A DNA stretch of 64,000 bases from Paracoccaceae bacterium (GTDB taxonomy: Bacteria > Pseudomonadota > Alphaproteobacteria > Rhodobacterales > Rhodobacteraceae), in the NCBI GenBank assembly GCA_022822495.1, contig JAJEBQ010000003.1:1-64000 (forward strand), in the 5' to 3' direction. This document shows, in pieces, positions 15,017 through 25,436 of the stretch (positions are counted from its first letter, which is position 1; every line of letters begins with the position of its first letter). Both the position numbers and the translations under genes were made by a program. Below the pieces are notes generated by a model that was not told the DNA's origin, did not search any database, and saw only the letters and a list, made by a program, of their open reading frames with translations.

Positions 15017-17212
15017 TCAACTATACATTGTAGTCATTATATGATTAATCTCATCGAAAGGACCGCCAAAACTACCCCCATTAGCCGATAATTCTGCGAA
15101 TTCTCGTGCACGATCAAGTTCGCCATTAGTTATCGCTCTTGCGCTACGGTCATAATGATCAGGTGGAACTACTACAAAATCATGTAGGTGAGCAATTGTT
15201 TTATTTACGGCATCACATTTACGTAGAATACGCCCCCTTCTCTGTACCCATTGCCTCTGAACAGTATTACTTGCTAAAATAAATGCTTCGCTCACCTGAG
15301 GAACATCTACCCCTTCATCAAGAACACGTTTACATGTAAGTATATCGTAATCTCCTTTTGCAAACCGGTCTAGTATATATTTTGAATTTGAACGCTTACT
15401 TGTTTCGTCAGAGGTTAGTTGGTGAATCGTAAAGCTCAAATCGTTTTGCAACATATCATTTACATGGTTTAATTGTGAGGGATTTTTGTCCGTTGTATAC
15501 ACTAAAATCTGCTTCACGCTATCTCTAGAACGGTTACATAATAACGCTCGAAGTTTCCCAACTTTATTTTCTGCGGCTTCAATTACTTGACGCCGCTTTA
15601 TTAGCAATGACCTAATTTCTTCCGAAAGATTTCCTGATTCTGAAACATCGGTATCTTTACCAAAGCCTTTTCTTTGGAGCCTTTCGGTTAGACCCTTCCA
15701 TTTATCAAGCTCGTCATTTGTTAGATTTACCTGATGAATGTAATAATTGTATGGTACTAGGCAAACACCAATTGCTTCTCGTAAACTAAACTCAAATACA
15801 GGTTTCCCAAAAAAGGCAAATAAAGCTTCTGTTCCTTCTGGATCATACTGTCGTTCAGGGGTTGCGGATAATCCAAGGCGGTAATCAAATCGATTTGGCG
15901 TATTTTGTAAGAAACTCTTTTTCCCGAGGTTATGTGCCTCGTCAGCGATAAATAAGGCAGAAATATCCTCAGGAAGGTTATCAAGAATCTTACGGAAGTG
16001 ATTACTAGTAAGGAAATTTTCAGTCACTATCATCACCTCTATCTTACTTACCTTTGACTTTAATCCCATTACAGCAAAATAAAGTTGCTTCGCTCGTTCG
16101 GATTGAGAACCTTCAGTTGGTAGCGGCTCTACACCGAACGATTTTACCTCATCTACCCATTGGGAAACTAATGGTTTATAAGGTGCACTTATAATCACAA
16201 GCAACGAGTCCACTTCTTCTTGAAGCCTTGAAGCTGCGGCCAAAGCAGTAATCGTTTTCCCTGAACCAGTTGCCATGGAAAGAATGCCTCTACGATCAGA
16301 TAATTCCCATGCTTGAATTGCCTTTCCTTGATGGCTGAATGGTCCATTGTAAAGGTTTATGGAAGAAGGGATTGAAAGCTTTGCTTTTGATTCTTCAGGT
16401 CCAATAAAATATTTCTTAGAAATATCATCTATTTCGTTTTTTTCTTTTGTCCACGCCAAATAAAAATCATCAATTGTGGGTTTTCGCTCTGGACGATACT
16501 CCTGAATTAAATCCTTCTCTATAGCGACGGGTAGGTCTATGGTAAAGATATTTTCAATTTTACCATTCCACAGATTTTCATATTCTTCTTCTAATATTGC
16601 TATTGTTTCTTCAGTCCGTTTCCCCTCCCATGTAGCTTCAACTCTAATTTGCTCATGATTCTTACCTAGCCCTGCATCAGTAAAATTACTGGACCCATGT
16701 GCAGCAATAGTATGATTAATATCCTTAAACAACCAAACTTTCGGGTGAAACAGAGAACCGTCACGTCCAATAATTACTTTAAACTCAAGAAGGTTATGGA
16801 TTAGCATATAAGCTAAACAAGTGAGAGTATGATTTACCAATGAACTTGTGTTGATTCTCGCTTCTCCAAGCAATTCTTGGAGGCGTTCTTCTATAACATG
16901 TGCTGGCGTTTTTGTACCTTCACGCAAGGCTGAAATATCATCTTCCATTAAATATGGGCTTATGACCAAGCGTAAAGGTGTGGTATCACGCGAAAGATAA
17001 TGAGCTAGTCCCGGTGCAATAGTTCTAAGTGCAGCACTTCCAAAATATCCAAACATACAGTCCACAGATGTCGCTTTCTCAAATGATCGGATAAGTACTT
17101 CCTCAACATAATTATCCCTAGGAAGCAAATATAACGATTTATACTGTACGTCTCTAAGTCCCATATTCTCAGATGTAAATCGCATGTAGTAATTTACTAG
17201 TGGTGTGATCAA
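15017..17212 (-). CDS. PLD-family nuclease fused to SF2 helicase, defence operon
   Basis: 731 aa, first gene of the five-gene operon. The N-terminal domain (about 30-200) has a phospholipase D-type HxK motif (FHPKVWLF, His near 156) followed by GSSNF, the same pairing as in PLD nucleases. The C-terminal superfamily 2 helicase has Walker A ATGSGKT (about 315), DEAH (about 424), SATPE (about 449) and motif VI QRRGRILRK (about 678). It should cut and unwind or translocate DNA; the family occurs in restriction-like systems. The frame opens at a TTG (17212); an ATG at 17185 (residue 10) is the alternative, and neither has a clear ribosome-binding site. Confidence 0.83.
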   Translation of the reverse strand: MITPLVNYYMRFTSENMGLRDVQYKSLYLLPRDNYVEEVLIRSFEKATSVDCMFGYFGSAALRTIAPGLAHYLSRDTTPLRLVISPYLMEDDISALREGTKTPAHVIEERLQELLGEARINTSSLVNHTLTCLAYMLIHNLLEFKVIIGRDGSLFHPKVWLFKDINHTIAAHGSSNFTDAGLGKNHEQIRVEATWEGKRTEETIAILEEEYENLWNGKIENIFTIDLPVAIEKDLIQEYRPERKPTIDDFYLAWTKEKNEIDDISKKYFIGPEESKAKLSIPSSINLYNGPFSHQGKAIQAWELSDRRGILSMATGSGKTITALAAASRLQEEVDSLLVIISAPYKPLVSQWVDEVKSFGVEPLPTEGSQSERAKQLYFAVMGLKSKVSKIEVMIVTENFLTSNHFRKILDNLPEDISALFIADEAHNLGKKSFLQNTPNRFDYRLGLSATPERQYDPEGTEALFAFFGKPVFEFSLREAIGVCLVPYNYYIHQVNLTNDELDKWKGLTERLQRKGFGKDTDVSESGNLSEEIRSLLIKRRQVIEAAENKVGKLRALLCNRSRDSVKQILVYTTDKNPSQLNHVNDMLQNDLSFTIHQLTSDETSKRSNSKYILDRFAKGDYDILTCKRVLDEGVDVPQVSEAFILASNTVQRQWVQRRGRILRKCDAVNKTIAHLHDFVVVPPDHYDRSARAITNGELDRAREFAELSANGGSFGGPFDEINHIMTTMYS

Positions 17213-17289
17213 TACAAAACGATCCTAATATAATGACTTCAAACCAAGTGCTGATCGGCTTTTTCTGAAAATAAAAAGGGTGCTTTTTG

Positions 17290-17545
17290 GTAACTACTCA
17301 GGTAGTCGCAGTGTAGAATAATGAAGACTTATCTGATGGGCAAGGTTATTTTGGGTCAGGTCTCAGGTAACGGTAGCGAGGACTCAAGCCGAGCCAACAC
17401 ATCACCGGTTTCAGTCCTCAGGGTCTCAAGAGCATTCCACCCCTGTTTCCTTACCGTCTCAAGGACATTTCTCAGGATGGTGAAGTCCCGTGCACCTCCC
17501 TTGGTTCGGAAACTCCCGGAGATCTTTTGCTTGCGTTTCTAAGGG
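17290..17545 (-). pseudogene. IS66 transposase (TnpC) C-terminal remnant
   Basis: On the minus strand a frame encodes KQKISGSFRTKGGARDF... followed by ILRNVLETVRKQGWNALETL and stops at 17356-17358; this is the C-terminal domain seen in IS66 TnpC proteins. The region beyond the stop ends with GTAACTACTC at 17290, consistent with an IS66 GTAA end. A TAG in frame at the inner edge and the lack of upstream coding sequence show it is truncated. A closely similar copy lies at 49730-49861. Confidence 0.7.
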
Positions 17546-17751
17546 GCACCGTCCCCTTTCCGAGATATTATTGGTCGCGGGGACAAGAAGGAGCTCATGA
17601 AGACACAGCAGCACGCCATCCTAGTCCGTGTGCAACCGACACGCCAAGTTATGCCCCTGGCGCCGTCGTTCTCTCTTCCCTCTTGGGGCTGCCGTATACA
17701 CACATGTCCTTTCAGGCCATATCCAAGTTGTATGGCGCGGAATTGATACAG

Positions 17752-18934
17752 TCACCGTAACATGACAACCGGGCCCGGTTGTCTATAAGAGCCGTTCCAT
17801 CCCCCGAGACGTGCACAGACCCAGGCCGCAAAGGCCAGGGATCCCACCGGATGCGGGTTCTTCTGCCTTTCCGTCCGGCCCTCAAGGGTAACCGATGCCG
17901 CTTCCAGCACTGCCCGGTCGGCCGGCGAAAACACATCCTCAAGAGGCCTTTGGCCCTCGCCATCACGATCCTGAACCAACTGCAGGCAGGACACACTAGC
18001 CACCAATGTCATCGCACAGAGATGACGGAAGGGAGCCGTCGACATCAAGACCCTCTCAATGTCAAAACCTTGTGTCTTGATCGTCCGGAACAACTGCTCA
18101 ATGATCCAACGTTGACGATAGAGGCGAATGATCCAACGGGCCTGGTCAAAACTTGAAACCTCATGACGGGTCAAAAGCCGCAAGTGAATGGGAGAAACAC
18201 CCTCTTCCGGTGCCCGGTTCCGGGGATGCCTGAGCGTTGTCGACCCAAAGCGAACCGCCAGCCGGGCCGTCCGTTTTCCCTGTCCGGGACGGGCCACCAA
18301 TGCAACCTCATGCTCTTCCAATGGCCGTTCTTCAAGACGGGCAAACACCTTGCCGGTACTACCTTCGACACCACGGTCATGAGAAGCTCTGATCACACCC
18401 TCGACCGAATCCGGACAACAGGTAAACATCTCGTTGATGTCAGCCTCACAGTCGGCAAAAACCGTCACCATAGACGCTTCCCCCAACACCTCATCACTTC
18501 GCCACATGCTGGCCATCTAGCGGTAACTCTGGCGCTCGCGAAAGGAGCGGTTTGGGATCATCCTCCCGCCGTTCCATCAATTTTGAATCCAAAAGACACA
18601 AAAGGGTTCCCCGTTCCGCTTCAACCGCAAGCGTTGCATGACCAACCAGACCGTGGCCACGACCATCAACGCACAAACTCGTCGTCTCCGGGATCGACAG
18701 GACATGCACTCCACCAACACGCGACGATGTTGTCACCGCTACCGGCGCAATGATCCGGTCCGCCGTCACCTTCCCCTTCCTCAAAAAACGGCCAATGCTT
18801 ATCTCGCCGGACCGATTGCCACCAAGACGGCGAACCGAAAGGCCGTCAAGACCATGGCTTGTCAGGCGGTCTTGAATAAAACGGTTGAGCTGATCCAATC
18901 GATAATCCCCAAAGGATGATGCTCCCTGTTCCAT
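17752..18934 (-). pseudogene. IS4-family transposase, frameshifted
   Basis: Two overlapping minus-strand frames give one transposase. The 5' half (18934 down to about 18500) runs from MEQGASSFGDYRLDQLNRF to DGQHVAK and includes the VLSIPETTSLCVDGRGHG region; the 3' half (from about 18516 to 17752) contains VTVFADCEADI and a YREK-like segment WIIRLYRQRWIIEQLFRTIK followed by TQGFDIE. The layout is that of the IS4/IS50 group. The break near 18500-18516 requires a frameshift, so no full protein is made. Codon use and GC are much higher than in the ssp genes beside it, indicating foreign origin. Confidence 0.75.
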
Positions 18935-19761
18935 TTGTCAATCTCCTGCTCAAATTCAATGACAACAAAAGAGAATCACATCGCCGATCAAAAGGCAAGG
19001 GCAAACTCAAAAAAAGATGTGTGAATACGGTAGATCCGCAAGGGTGGTGGCCGGACACGGCTTGAACCGGAAACCACCAGGCGGTTTGGATGGATGACTT
19101 ATCATGAGATCATCCGAGACAATCTTGAGGGGCTGATGGCGGCCGGCCAGTGCTCATGATGATGGCCTTTGCGATGGACAAGATCAAGGAGATGTGTTGC
19201 CCGGTCTTCCGGGAGGCACTGGCGGCGGCCGGCTCACGAACGACACTGTGGCGGCGCATGCTGTCCCTCTGCGATGTCCTTGACCTTCAGTGGTGGGACC
19301 TTCTTCTGAATCACTTGGCCGGACGCAGGACAAGGGGACCGCCGGCGGTGACCTGACTTCCTTGGTCACAAAAAGTCGAAACATAAGCCGTGATGAACAA
19401 AGCGGCTCGGGACGGGCTCAGGACAGGTAGCGACGGGATGTTCTCCGGCGGACGGGTGAAGTGTATCCGGTACGTTGAAAAACGGGTTGGCTGGCACAGT
19501 TTGGGGGTGGAAATCAGGCCGTTGCACCCCGTTGACCGTCCCGAAAATACCCGAAAAACATAAACCTGCCCTTAAAATAATACAGACAAACACCATTTTA
19601 AGACTAATTTTTGCTAGCGGGAATTACTGTTCTTTCCAAGAAAAATTGCTATCCAATGAATTGATAATTCTATGTACCTTTTCTTCTTTATCTGCTTGAT
19701 AAAATTGAAAGAAAAGTTTTTCGAGGTATCTCATTTGAACGGCTATTAATCAAATTCTCAT
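18935..19761. other. GC-rich to AT-rich junction, no gene recognised
   Basis: This gap starts GC-rich and becomes AT-rich near 19570. Open frames here are short and show no recognisable domain; the GC-rich part is probably decayed insertion-sequence DNA like its left neighbour, while the last 190 bp resemble the ssp region. Nothing functional is claimed. Confidence 0.5.
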
Positions 19762-20940
19762 CTATGAATTATTTGAAGATAACTTTTGTAGTGCCCGATT
19801 AATCAAATCTACAGCCATTTCAACATCTTTATCAGTAGTTTCAAATCCTAAACTGAATCGAATTGATGCTTCTACTTCACTATGAGGAAGATTGATGGCC
19901 TTAAGAACATATGATGTTTCAGTAATACCTGAAGAACATGCTGAACCCGTGGAAGCTGCAAGTTCGGGTTGTAATACCTGAAGTATATCTTTGGCAATAA
20001 ATCCTTTGAAACATATGTTGGCATTTCCCGGATGTCTTAAAGTTCCCTCAACACCATTAAGCTTAATATCCCATGGTAATACACATAACTCTTCAATGAG
20101 CAAATCCCTCTTTTGAATTAGCTTGTTTCTTTTTTGAACAATATCATCACTACAAAATAACTCGGCTGCGGCACCTATTCCCACACATAATGGAGTTGGC
20201 ACCGTACCTGAGCGTACCCCGTTCTGTTGGCCTCCCCCGTAAATGATTGGTTCCAACTTATCTTGAAGTTCGCGACGCAAATAAAGTATTCCAATACCTT
20301 TGGGTCCATACATTTTGTGCGCTGACAAACTCATTAGGTCTATATATTCAGTAACTTTTTCTAAATCTATTGAAATTGGCGCTTGTGCAGCATCACAATG
20401 AAATAAAGCACCTGAGTTTCTGACAAGTTCTGAGATTTTTTTTATGTCTTGAATGGTACCGATTTCATTATTTACTGCCATGATTGATACTGCCAAAACA
20501 TCATTTCCTAGTAGGTTTTCTAATTCTTTCAGTGATACTCTACCCCGATTATCAACCGGTACAAAATCAACCGGGCAATTAAATTGATGAGAAATTACTC
20601 TAGCTGACTGAAGTACACATTTATGTTCAATTTCGCTTATAAGAAACCGCCTTCTCTTGCTTCTTTGATTTACTTTGCGTACAAGTCCGATTAGTGCCAA
20701 ATTGTTTGACTCGGTGGCACCAGAAGTGAAATAGATTTCATCGGGGAATGAGCCTATCAAATCTGCGATCTGTTGCTTTGATTTTTCAACGGCTAATGCA
20801 CTTTTCCAACCAAAGATATGATCTTCAGAATGTGGGTTACCGAAACTTTCATTGAAGAAAGGTAGCATTTGATCTAGAACCCCTTTAGGAACAGGGGTTG
20901 TGGCTTGGTGATCAAAATAAATACTTTCTGAAATTCTCAT
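19762..20940 (-). CDS. sspA: Cysteine desulfurase SspA, sulfur donor for DNA phosphorothioation
   Basis: 392-aa class V PLP-dependent cysteine desulfurase of the NifS/IscS fold. The PLP Lys is K209 in SAHKMYGPKG, an early FDHQATTP and SGATESNN mark the family, and the catalytic Cys is C335 in STGSACSSG. It would move sulfur from cysteine as a persulfide to the DNA modification proteins. Its head-to-head position with sspB-sspC-sspD (165 bp apart) identifies it as SspA rather than housekeeping IscS, as no isc/suf genes are nearby. Confidence 0.88.
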   Translation of the reverse strand: MRISESIYFDHQATTPVPKGVLDQMLPFFNESFGNPHSEDHIFGWKSALAVEKSKQQIADLIGSFPDEIYFTSGATESNNLALIGLVRKVNQRSKRRRFLISEIEHKCVLQSARVISHQFNCPVDFVPVDNRGRVSLKELENLLGNDVLAVSIMAVNNEIGTIQDIKKISELVRNSGALFHCDAAQAPISIDLEKVTEYIDLMSLSAHKMYGPKGIGILYLRRELQDKLEPIIYGGGQQNGVRSGTVPTPLCVGIGAAAELFCSDDIVQKRNKLIQKRDLLIEELCVLPWDIKLNGVEGTLRHPGNANICFKGFIAKDILQVLQPELAASTGSACSSGITETSYVLKAINLPHSEVEASIRFSLGFETTDKDVEMAVDLINRALQKLSSNNS

Positions 20941-21018
20941 TATACTTAGAGTTTTTGATGAATAAATACGCGGTCATGCAGGTTTTCAAATTCTATGAAG
21001 AAAACTTTTGAACGCTAA

Positions 21019-21047
21019 TTGACTATAATTGATAGGATGTTTAATAT
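21019..21047 (+). promoter_or_regulatory. Candidate sspB promoter
   Basis: TTGACT (21019-21024) and TAATAT (21042-21047) are 17 bp apart, a fair sigma-70-like fit in the sspA-sspB divergent gap. Confidence 0.45.
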
Positions 21048-21050
21048 CAA

Positions 21051-21069
21051 ACTGGAGAACATCTCCAGT
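21051..21069. promoter_or_regulatory. Perfect 19-bp dyad upstream of sspB
   Basis: ACTGGAGA and TCTCCAGT are perfectly complementary around a 3-bp centre (ACA). The dyad begins 4 bp past the candidate -10 element, so it would overlap the start of transcription, where a repressor could act; as RNA it could also form a small hairpin. No regulator gene is seen in the cassette, so the factor that might bind is unknown. Confidence 0.6.
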
Positions 21070-21105
21070 AAAGAAATTATAAAATGAAACCAAACAATCA
21101 ATAAG

Positions 21106-22056
21106 ATGTCTAGCAGACCGCTTCATTCACCAAATTATCGTCCACAATTTTCAGGACATGAGACTTTCCCACTGCGTTACGGTTGGCTTAAGAAAGCTTA
21201 CGATCGTGTTGCAGAGACAGAAAGTAAATCTGAGAATAGATTGCTTTGTTGGGGAGAAGAGGCGATAGCGCGATTTGGTGTTGGTAAGAATATGGTTAAT
21301 TCGATACGTTATTGGTCAAATAGTTGTGGTATAATCGAAGAATGCGCTAATGGTTCTAAGATAAAAACAACTGCACTTGGTAGAAGCATTTTCGAAAGTG
21401 ATGGTAATGGTTTGGACCCATATTTGGAAAACCCTTCGACACTTTGGCTGATGCATTGGAATTTAGCATCAAACCCAAAGAAGACAACTTGGTATTGGGC
21501 GTTCAACCATTACACGGCAAACACATTTTCACGAAATTTATTTGTTCAAAAGATTGAAAATTTTGCCAAAGAACATGGTTGGGTACGTTGTTCTTTAAAT
21601 ACGATAAAAAATGATGTGGCATGCTTTATTCGATCCTATTGTGTGTCACAAATAAATGGCCGCAATCAATATGATAGTGTTCTAGAATCTCCTCTTTCAG
21701 AACTGGGTATAATTAAGCCACTTGATGATAAAGATGGATATCGGATTGTAAGAGGTTCAAAACCTTCCTTGGGAGATGGTCTGTTTATCTATGCTTTGCT
21801 AGATTTTTGGTCTGGTTTCACACACGCAAAAACCCTTTCTTTTGAAGCCATTACATATGAACCCGGAAGTCCGGGTCGGGTTTTTTCATTAGGTGAAGAG
21901 GATATAATTGATCGATTGTCAAATCTTGGAGATAAAACAAAGAAAAAACTACGTTGGTCAGAAACTGCAGGTTTAAAACAGGTAGTTCGAAACTGTGAAT
22001 TTGATGATAGGTTAAAATTTAGTTTTTTGTTTTCAGATTATCCTAAGCAAACATAG
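21106..22056 (+). CDS. sspB: SspB, DUF4007 DNA phosphorothioation protein
   Basis: 316 aa with the DUF4007 domain that defines SspB; the N-terminal RPQFSGHETFPLRYGWLKKA is its hallmark. SspB is reported as the DNA-nicking subunit in single-strand phosphorothioate systems, opening the backbone for sulfur insertion. It is followed 14 bp later by sspC, which has a ribosome-binding site-like AAGAGG, and is divergent from sspA. Its position before an ATPase and a PAPS reductase-like protein is the standard order. Confidence 0.88.
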   Translation: MSSRPLHSPNYRPQFSGHETFPLRYGWLKKAYDRVAETESKSENRLLCWGEEAIARFGVGKNMVNSIRYWSNSCGIIEECANGSKIKTTALGRSIFESDGNGLDPYLENPSTLWLMHWNLASNPKKTTWYWAFNHYTANTFSRNLFVQKIENFAKEHGWVRCSLNTIKNDVACFIRSYCVSQINGRNQYDSVLESPLSELGIIKPLDDKDGYRIVRGSKPSLGDGLFIYALLDFWSGFTHAKTLSFEAITYEPGSPGRVFSLGEEDIIDRLSNLGDKTKKKLRWSETAGLKQVVRNCEFDDRLKFSFLFSDYPKQT

Positions 22057-22070
22057 GCAAGAGGTACCTG

Positions 22071-25000
22071 ATGAAGTTAAATAAAAAGGTGCAAGTTGTC
22101 CGAAGATTTTTAAGATCAATACGAATTGATACTGATTTGGAAGAAAGTGCCAATTTAGAAGGGTTTATTTGCACTCAATCACATTATGATCTTTTGAAGA
22201 ACATGATCCGCCATGTATCTGAAACTAAGCAAGGAGCTTTTACCTGGACAGGTCCCTACGGAAGTGGGAAATCGAGCCTAGTTGTTGCTTTGAGCTCATT
22301 ATTGAGTTCAAAAGCTAGATTACGAAAGAAAGCAGAAGAGGTATTTGGCAATGAGTTTACAAAAGATTTACGTCAAACCTTGCCATTAGGAACTAAAGGC
22401 TGGCAAATTGTTCCAATTGTTGGTGTCAGAGATGATCCAGTCAGAGTCATGGGGGATGCCCTAAGGCGGGAAGGAGTAATTAAGCGTAAACCTCGCGGGG
22501 GTTGGAACGAGGTAAATCTAATTACTGCTTTAACTAAAACTGTAATTGATAAGCCAGATGATCACGATGGTATTATTCTGTTTATAGATGAAATGGGTAA
22601 ATTTTTGGAGTCTGCTGTCAGAAATGGTTTTGATATTTACGTGCTCCAGCAACTTGCAGAACTCGCATCAAGAAGCGATGGAAGGTTCTTGTTAGTTGGA
22701 ATATTACACCAATCATTTGAAGAATATACACTTCGTTTATCATTAGAAGCAAGAGATGAGTGGGCAAAGATTCAGGGACGTTTCATTGATCTAATCGTCG
22801 ATGCTACTGGCGAAGAGCAAATAGAGTTACTTTCGCAAGCTATTGTTAGTACTCATAAAACAACCCAAAAAATAAAAAGTGTTTGTAACGCAGTTTCAAA
22901 AGCATCTTTTGGCGGCTCCCAAACAGTTGCTAATGGACTCGTGAAATGCTGGCCGTTGCACCCAATAGTTGCTTGCCTATTAGGTCCCATTTCAAGGAGA
23001 CGGTTTGGTCAAAACCAACGTAGTTTGTTTGGTTTTTTAAGTTCAGCAGAACCTTTTGGATTCCAAGATTTTATAAAGAACGCATCACTGCAAGATCTTT
23101 ATACACCAGATATGTTATGGGATTATCTCCGAGCAAATCTAGAACCATCAATTTTGGCTTCACCCGATGGTCATCGTTGGGCTTTGGCCACCGAAGCTCT
23201 CGAACGTTGCGAAGCTCAAGGAGGTGAAAAGAACCACATAAAACTTTTGAAGATTATTGCCGTAATGGATCTTTTCAAGGAACGGTCAAAAATTGGACCA
23301 AGTAACAAACTTCTTAATACTTGCTTCTCCAAGAAGGAGTTAAAGGAAGCACTAGAGAGATTAAAGGGTGGTTCGTTTACAATTTTTAAGGAATTTAATG
23401 ATGCCCATGCAATATTTGCAGGGAGTGATTTTGATATTCAAAAAGAACTAAATTTTGCACTAGAAGAAATTGATAAAATAGATTTTGTTAAACTACAACA
23501 ATTAGCTGGCATTCAGCCCGTCGTTGCAAAACGGCATTACAATGACACAGGTGCATTAAGATGGTTTGATGTAGAAATTGCCCCTCTTAAAGAACTCAGG
23601 CAATCAAATAGTAAATTTGATTTGAAAAATGGTGCAATGGGTAAATTTATTTTGGTAGTACCAACTGAAGGGGAAATCGAAACTGAGGCCAAGAAATTAT
23701 GTAATGAGACGGCAAAGAAAATTGCCCCTAGAGATATTCTGTTAGGTCTTTCTAAGATTTCATGGGTAATCACATCGTTAGCAAGAGAATTACTTGCCTT
23801 AGAGTTAATTTACGAAACAAATCCTGAATTAACAGGAGATTCTGTTGCTAGGAGGGAAATTTCATCTCGTATTGCTGAATTAAAATCTCTTCTCGAAACA
23901 GAAATGTTTAAATCCTTTGATAATGCAGTTTGGTTTAGTAGTTCATCTAAACCAACACCCTATAGACAGTCAGAACTAAATAATCTTGTGTCAAACTTAG
24001 CCGACAAGCGATTCAAGAAGTCCCCAAAAATACATAACGAATTATTGAACAGACATAAACCCTCCGGAAGTGCCGTAGGAGCACAAAATAATTTGTTAAG
24101 GAGAATGTTATTTCGCGGAAATGAACAGAGATTGGGTATTGAAAAATACCCTGCAGAAGCAGGGCTGTATGAATCTATACTTAAGAAATCAGGGCTACAT
24201 AGGGAGATAAGAGGAAAATGGTGTTTAGCTTCCCCTGACAAGAATTTTGATATTTGCAATTTGGATCCCTTATGGGTTGAAGCTATTGAGCTAATAAAAA
24301 GATCCCCCACTACAATTAGCGTAATTTATGATTTATGGCGCAAACCACCATATGGGGTTAAAGATGGATTGTTACCATTATTAGCAGTTTGTTTTATTCT
24401 TACACAGCAAGAAAGACTTGCAGTTTATAGAGAGGGTGTATTTAAAGCAAAATTTGATGATGTCGATGTGGATTATCTTTTAAAGGACGCGAGTTCTATT
24501 CAGTTAAGATGGATGGACATTTCTGGGATATCTCGTAAGTTATTGTTGGAAATGGCAAATATCGTTCGAGAATTGGACAACAGCAATAAATTAGACAACC
24601 TCGAACCCATTGATGTGGCTAGAGGTTTGGTGGCCATTTACGACAAATTGCCCCCATGGACAAAAAGAACTATGTTATTATCATCCAACGCAAAAGGGAT
24701 ACGTGAGATGTTCAAAAGAGCGCGGGATCCAAATAAATTTTTGTTTGATGACATACCAGAAACATTTGCGAAAAATGCTAATGATATTAATGCTAATACA
24801 TTAAAAAAACTTGCCAATAATGTCCGAGATGGTCTAACTGAATTAATATCTGCATACGCTTCCATGTTGGATCGTATCCGCGATGTAATGCTTAGAGAGT
24901 TACATGTTCATAATACCTCAGCGCAATCATTATTGGAGATGCAATTGAGAGCCAATAATATCCGGCAAATAGCAGGTGATTTTAAACTTGAAGCCTTTAT

Positions 25001-25436
25001 TAATAGAATTGCAGAATTCAGTAATGATAATGAAAGTATTGAGGGTATAGCTAGCCTAGCAGCAAATAAGCCACCCCGGTTATGGAATGACCTTGATTTT
25101 GATAAAACTTTGGTTGAAATAGCCGATTTATCACAAAAATTTCTACGTGCTGAAACCTTTGCCCGTGTGAAAGGCAGGTCTAACAAGAGGCATGCAATGG
25201 CTGTAGTTGTAGGTATTGATGGGAAACCAACACCTGTTCATGACGAGTTCACTATAAGTGATTCTGAACGTCAGGATGTAAAACGTTTGGTTGATCAAAT
25301 TGATAGTGTGGTAGGTAAAAATAATGAAATGAATCGTAGTGTTATTCTAACTGCATTGGCTGAGCTAAGTGCTCATTATCTCGGTAAAAATACTGAAGTT
25401 AACAAAAAAACAGAACAACAAAAGCGGGTAGCGTGA
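22071..25436 (+). CDS. sspC: SspC, P-loop ATPase of DNA phosphorothioation
   Basis: 1121-aa ATPase. Walker A is GPYGSGKSS at about 61-69, with a probable Walker B in IILFIDEMGKFLE near 181. The rest is a large, mostly helical body without another confidently named domain, as is usual for SspC. It is thought to use ATP to support DNA modification by SspB and SspD. Its stop overlaps the sspD start by GTGA, so the two are translationally coupled. Confidence 0.87.
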   Translation: MKLNKKVQVVRRFLRSIRIDTDLEESANLEGFICTQSHYDLLKNMIRHVSETKQGAFTWTGPYGSGKSSLVVALSSLLSSKARLRKKAEEVFGNEFTKDLRQTLPLGTKGWQIVPIVGVRDDPVRVMGDALRREGVIKRKPRGGWNEVNLITALTKTVIDKPDDHDGIILFIDEMGKFLESAVRNGFDIYVLQQLAELASRSDGRFLLVGILHQSFEEYTLRLSLEARDEWAKIQGRFIDLIVDATGEEQIELLSQAIVSTHKTTQKIKSVCNAVSKASFGGSQTVANGLVKCWPLHPIVACLLGPISRRRFGQNQRSLFGFLSSAEPFGFQDFIKNASLQDLYTPDMLWDYLRANLEPSILASPDGHRWALATEALERCEAQGGEKNHIKLLKIIAVMDLFKERSKIGPSNKLLNTCFSKKELKEALERLKGGSFTIFKEFNDAHAIFAGSDFDIQKELNFALEEIDKIDFVKLQQLAGIQPVVAKRHYNDTGALRWFDVEIAPLKELRQSNSKFDLKNGAMGKFILVVPTEGEIETEAKKLCNETAKKIAPRDILLGLSKISWVITSLARELLALELIYETNPELTGDSVARREISSRIAELKSLLETEMFKSFDNAVWFSSSSKPTPYRQSELNNLVSNLADKRFKKSPKIHNELLNRHKPSGSAVGAQNNLLRRMLFRGNEQRLGIEKYPAEAGLYESILKKSGLHREIRGKWCLASPDKNFDICNLDPLWVEAIELIKRSPTTISVIYDLWRKPPYGVKDGLLPLLAVCFILTQQERLAVYREGVFKAKFDDVDVDYLLKDASSIQLRWMDISGISRKLLLEMANIVRELDNSNKLDNLEPIDVARGLVAIYDKLPPWTKRTMLLSSNAKGIREMFKRARDPNKFLFDDIPETFAKNANDINANTLKKLANNVRDGLTELISAYASMLDRIRDVMLRELHVHNTSAQSLLEMQLRANNIRQIAGDFKLEAFINRIAEFSNDNESIEGIASLAANKPPRLWNDLDFDKTLVEIADLSQKFLRAETFARVKGRSNKRHAMAVVVGIDGKPTPVHDEFTISDSERQDVKRLVDQIDSVVGKNNEMNRSVILTALAELSAHYLGKNTEVNKKTEQQKRVA

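Noticed and set aside
19150-19356. 68-aa plus-strand frame in GC-rich DNA
   Set aside because: No family match and frames on the other strand are equally long; GC-rich DNA gives long chance frames.
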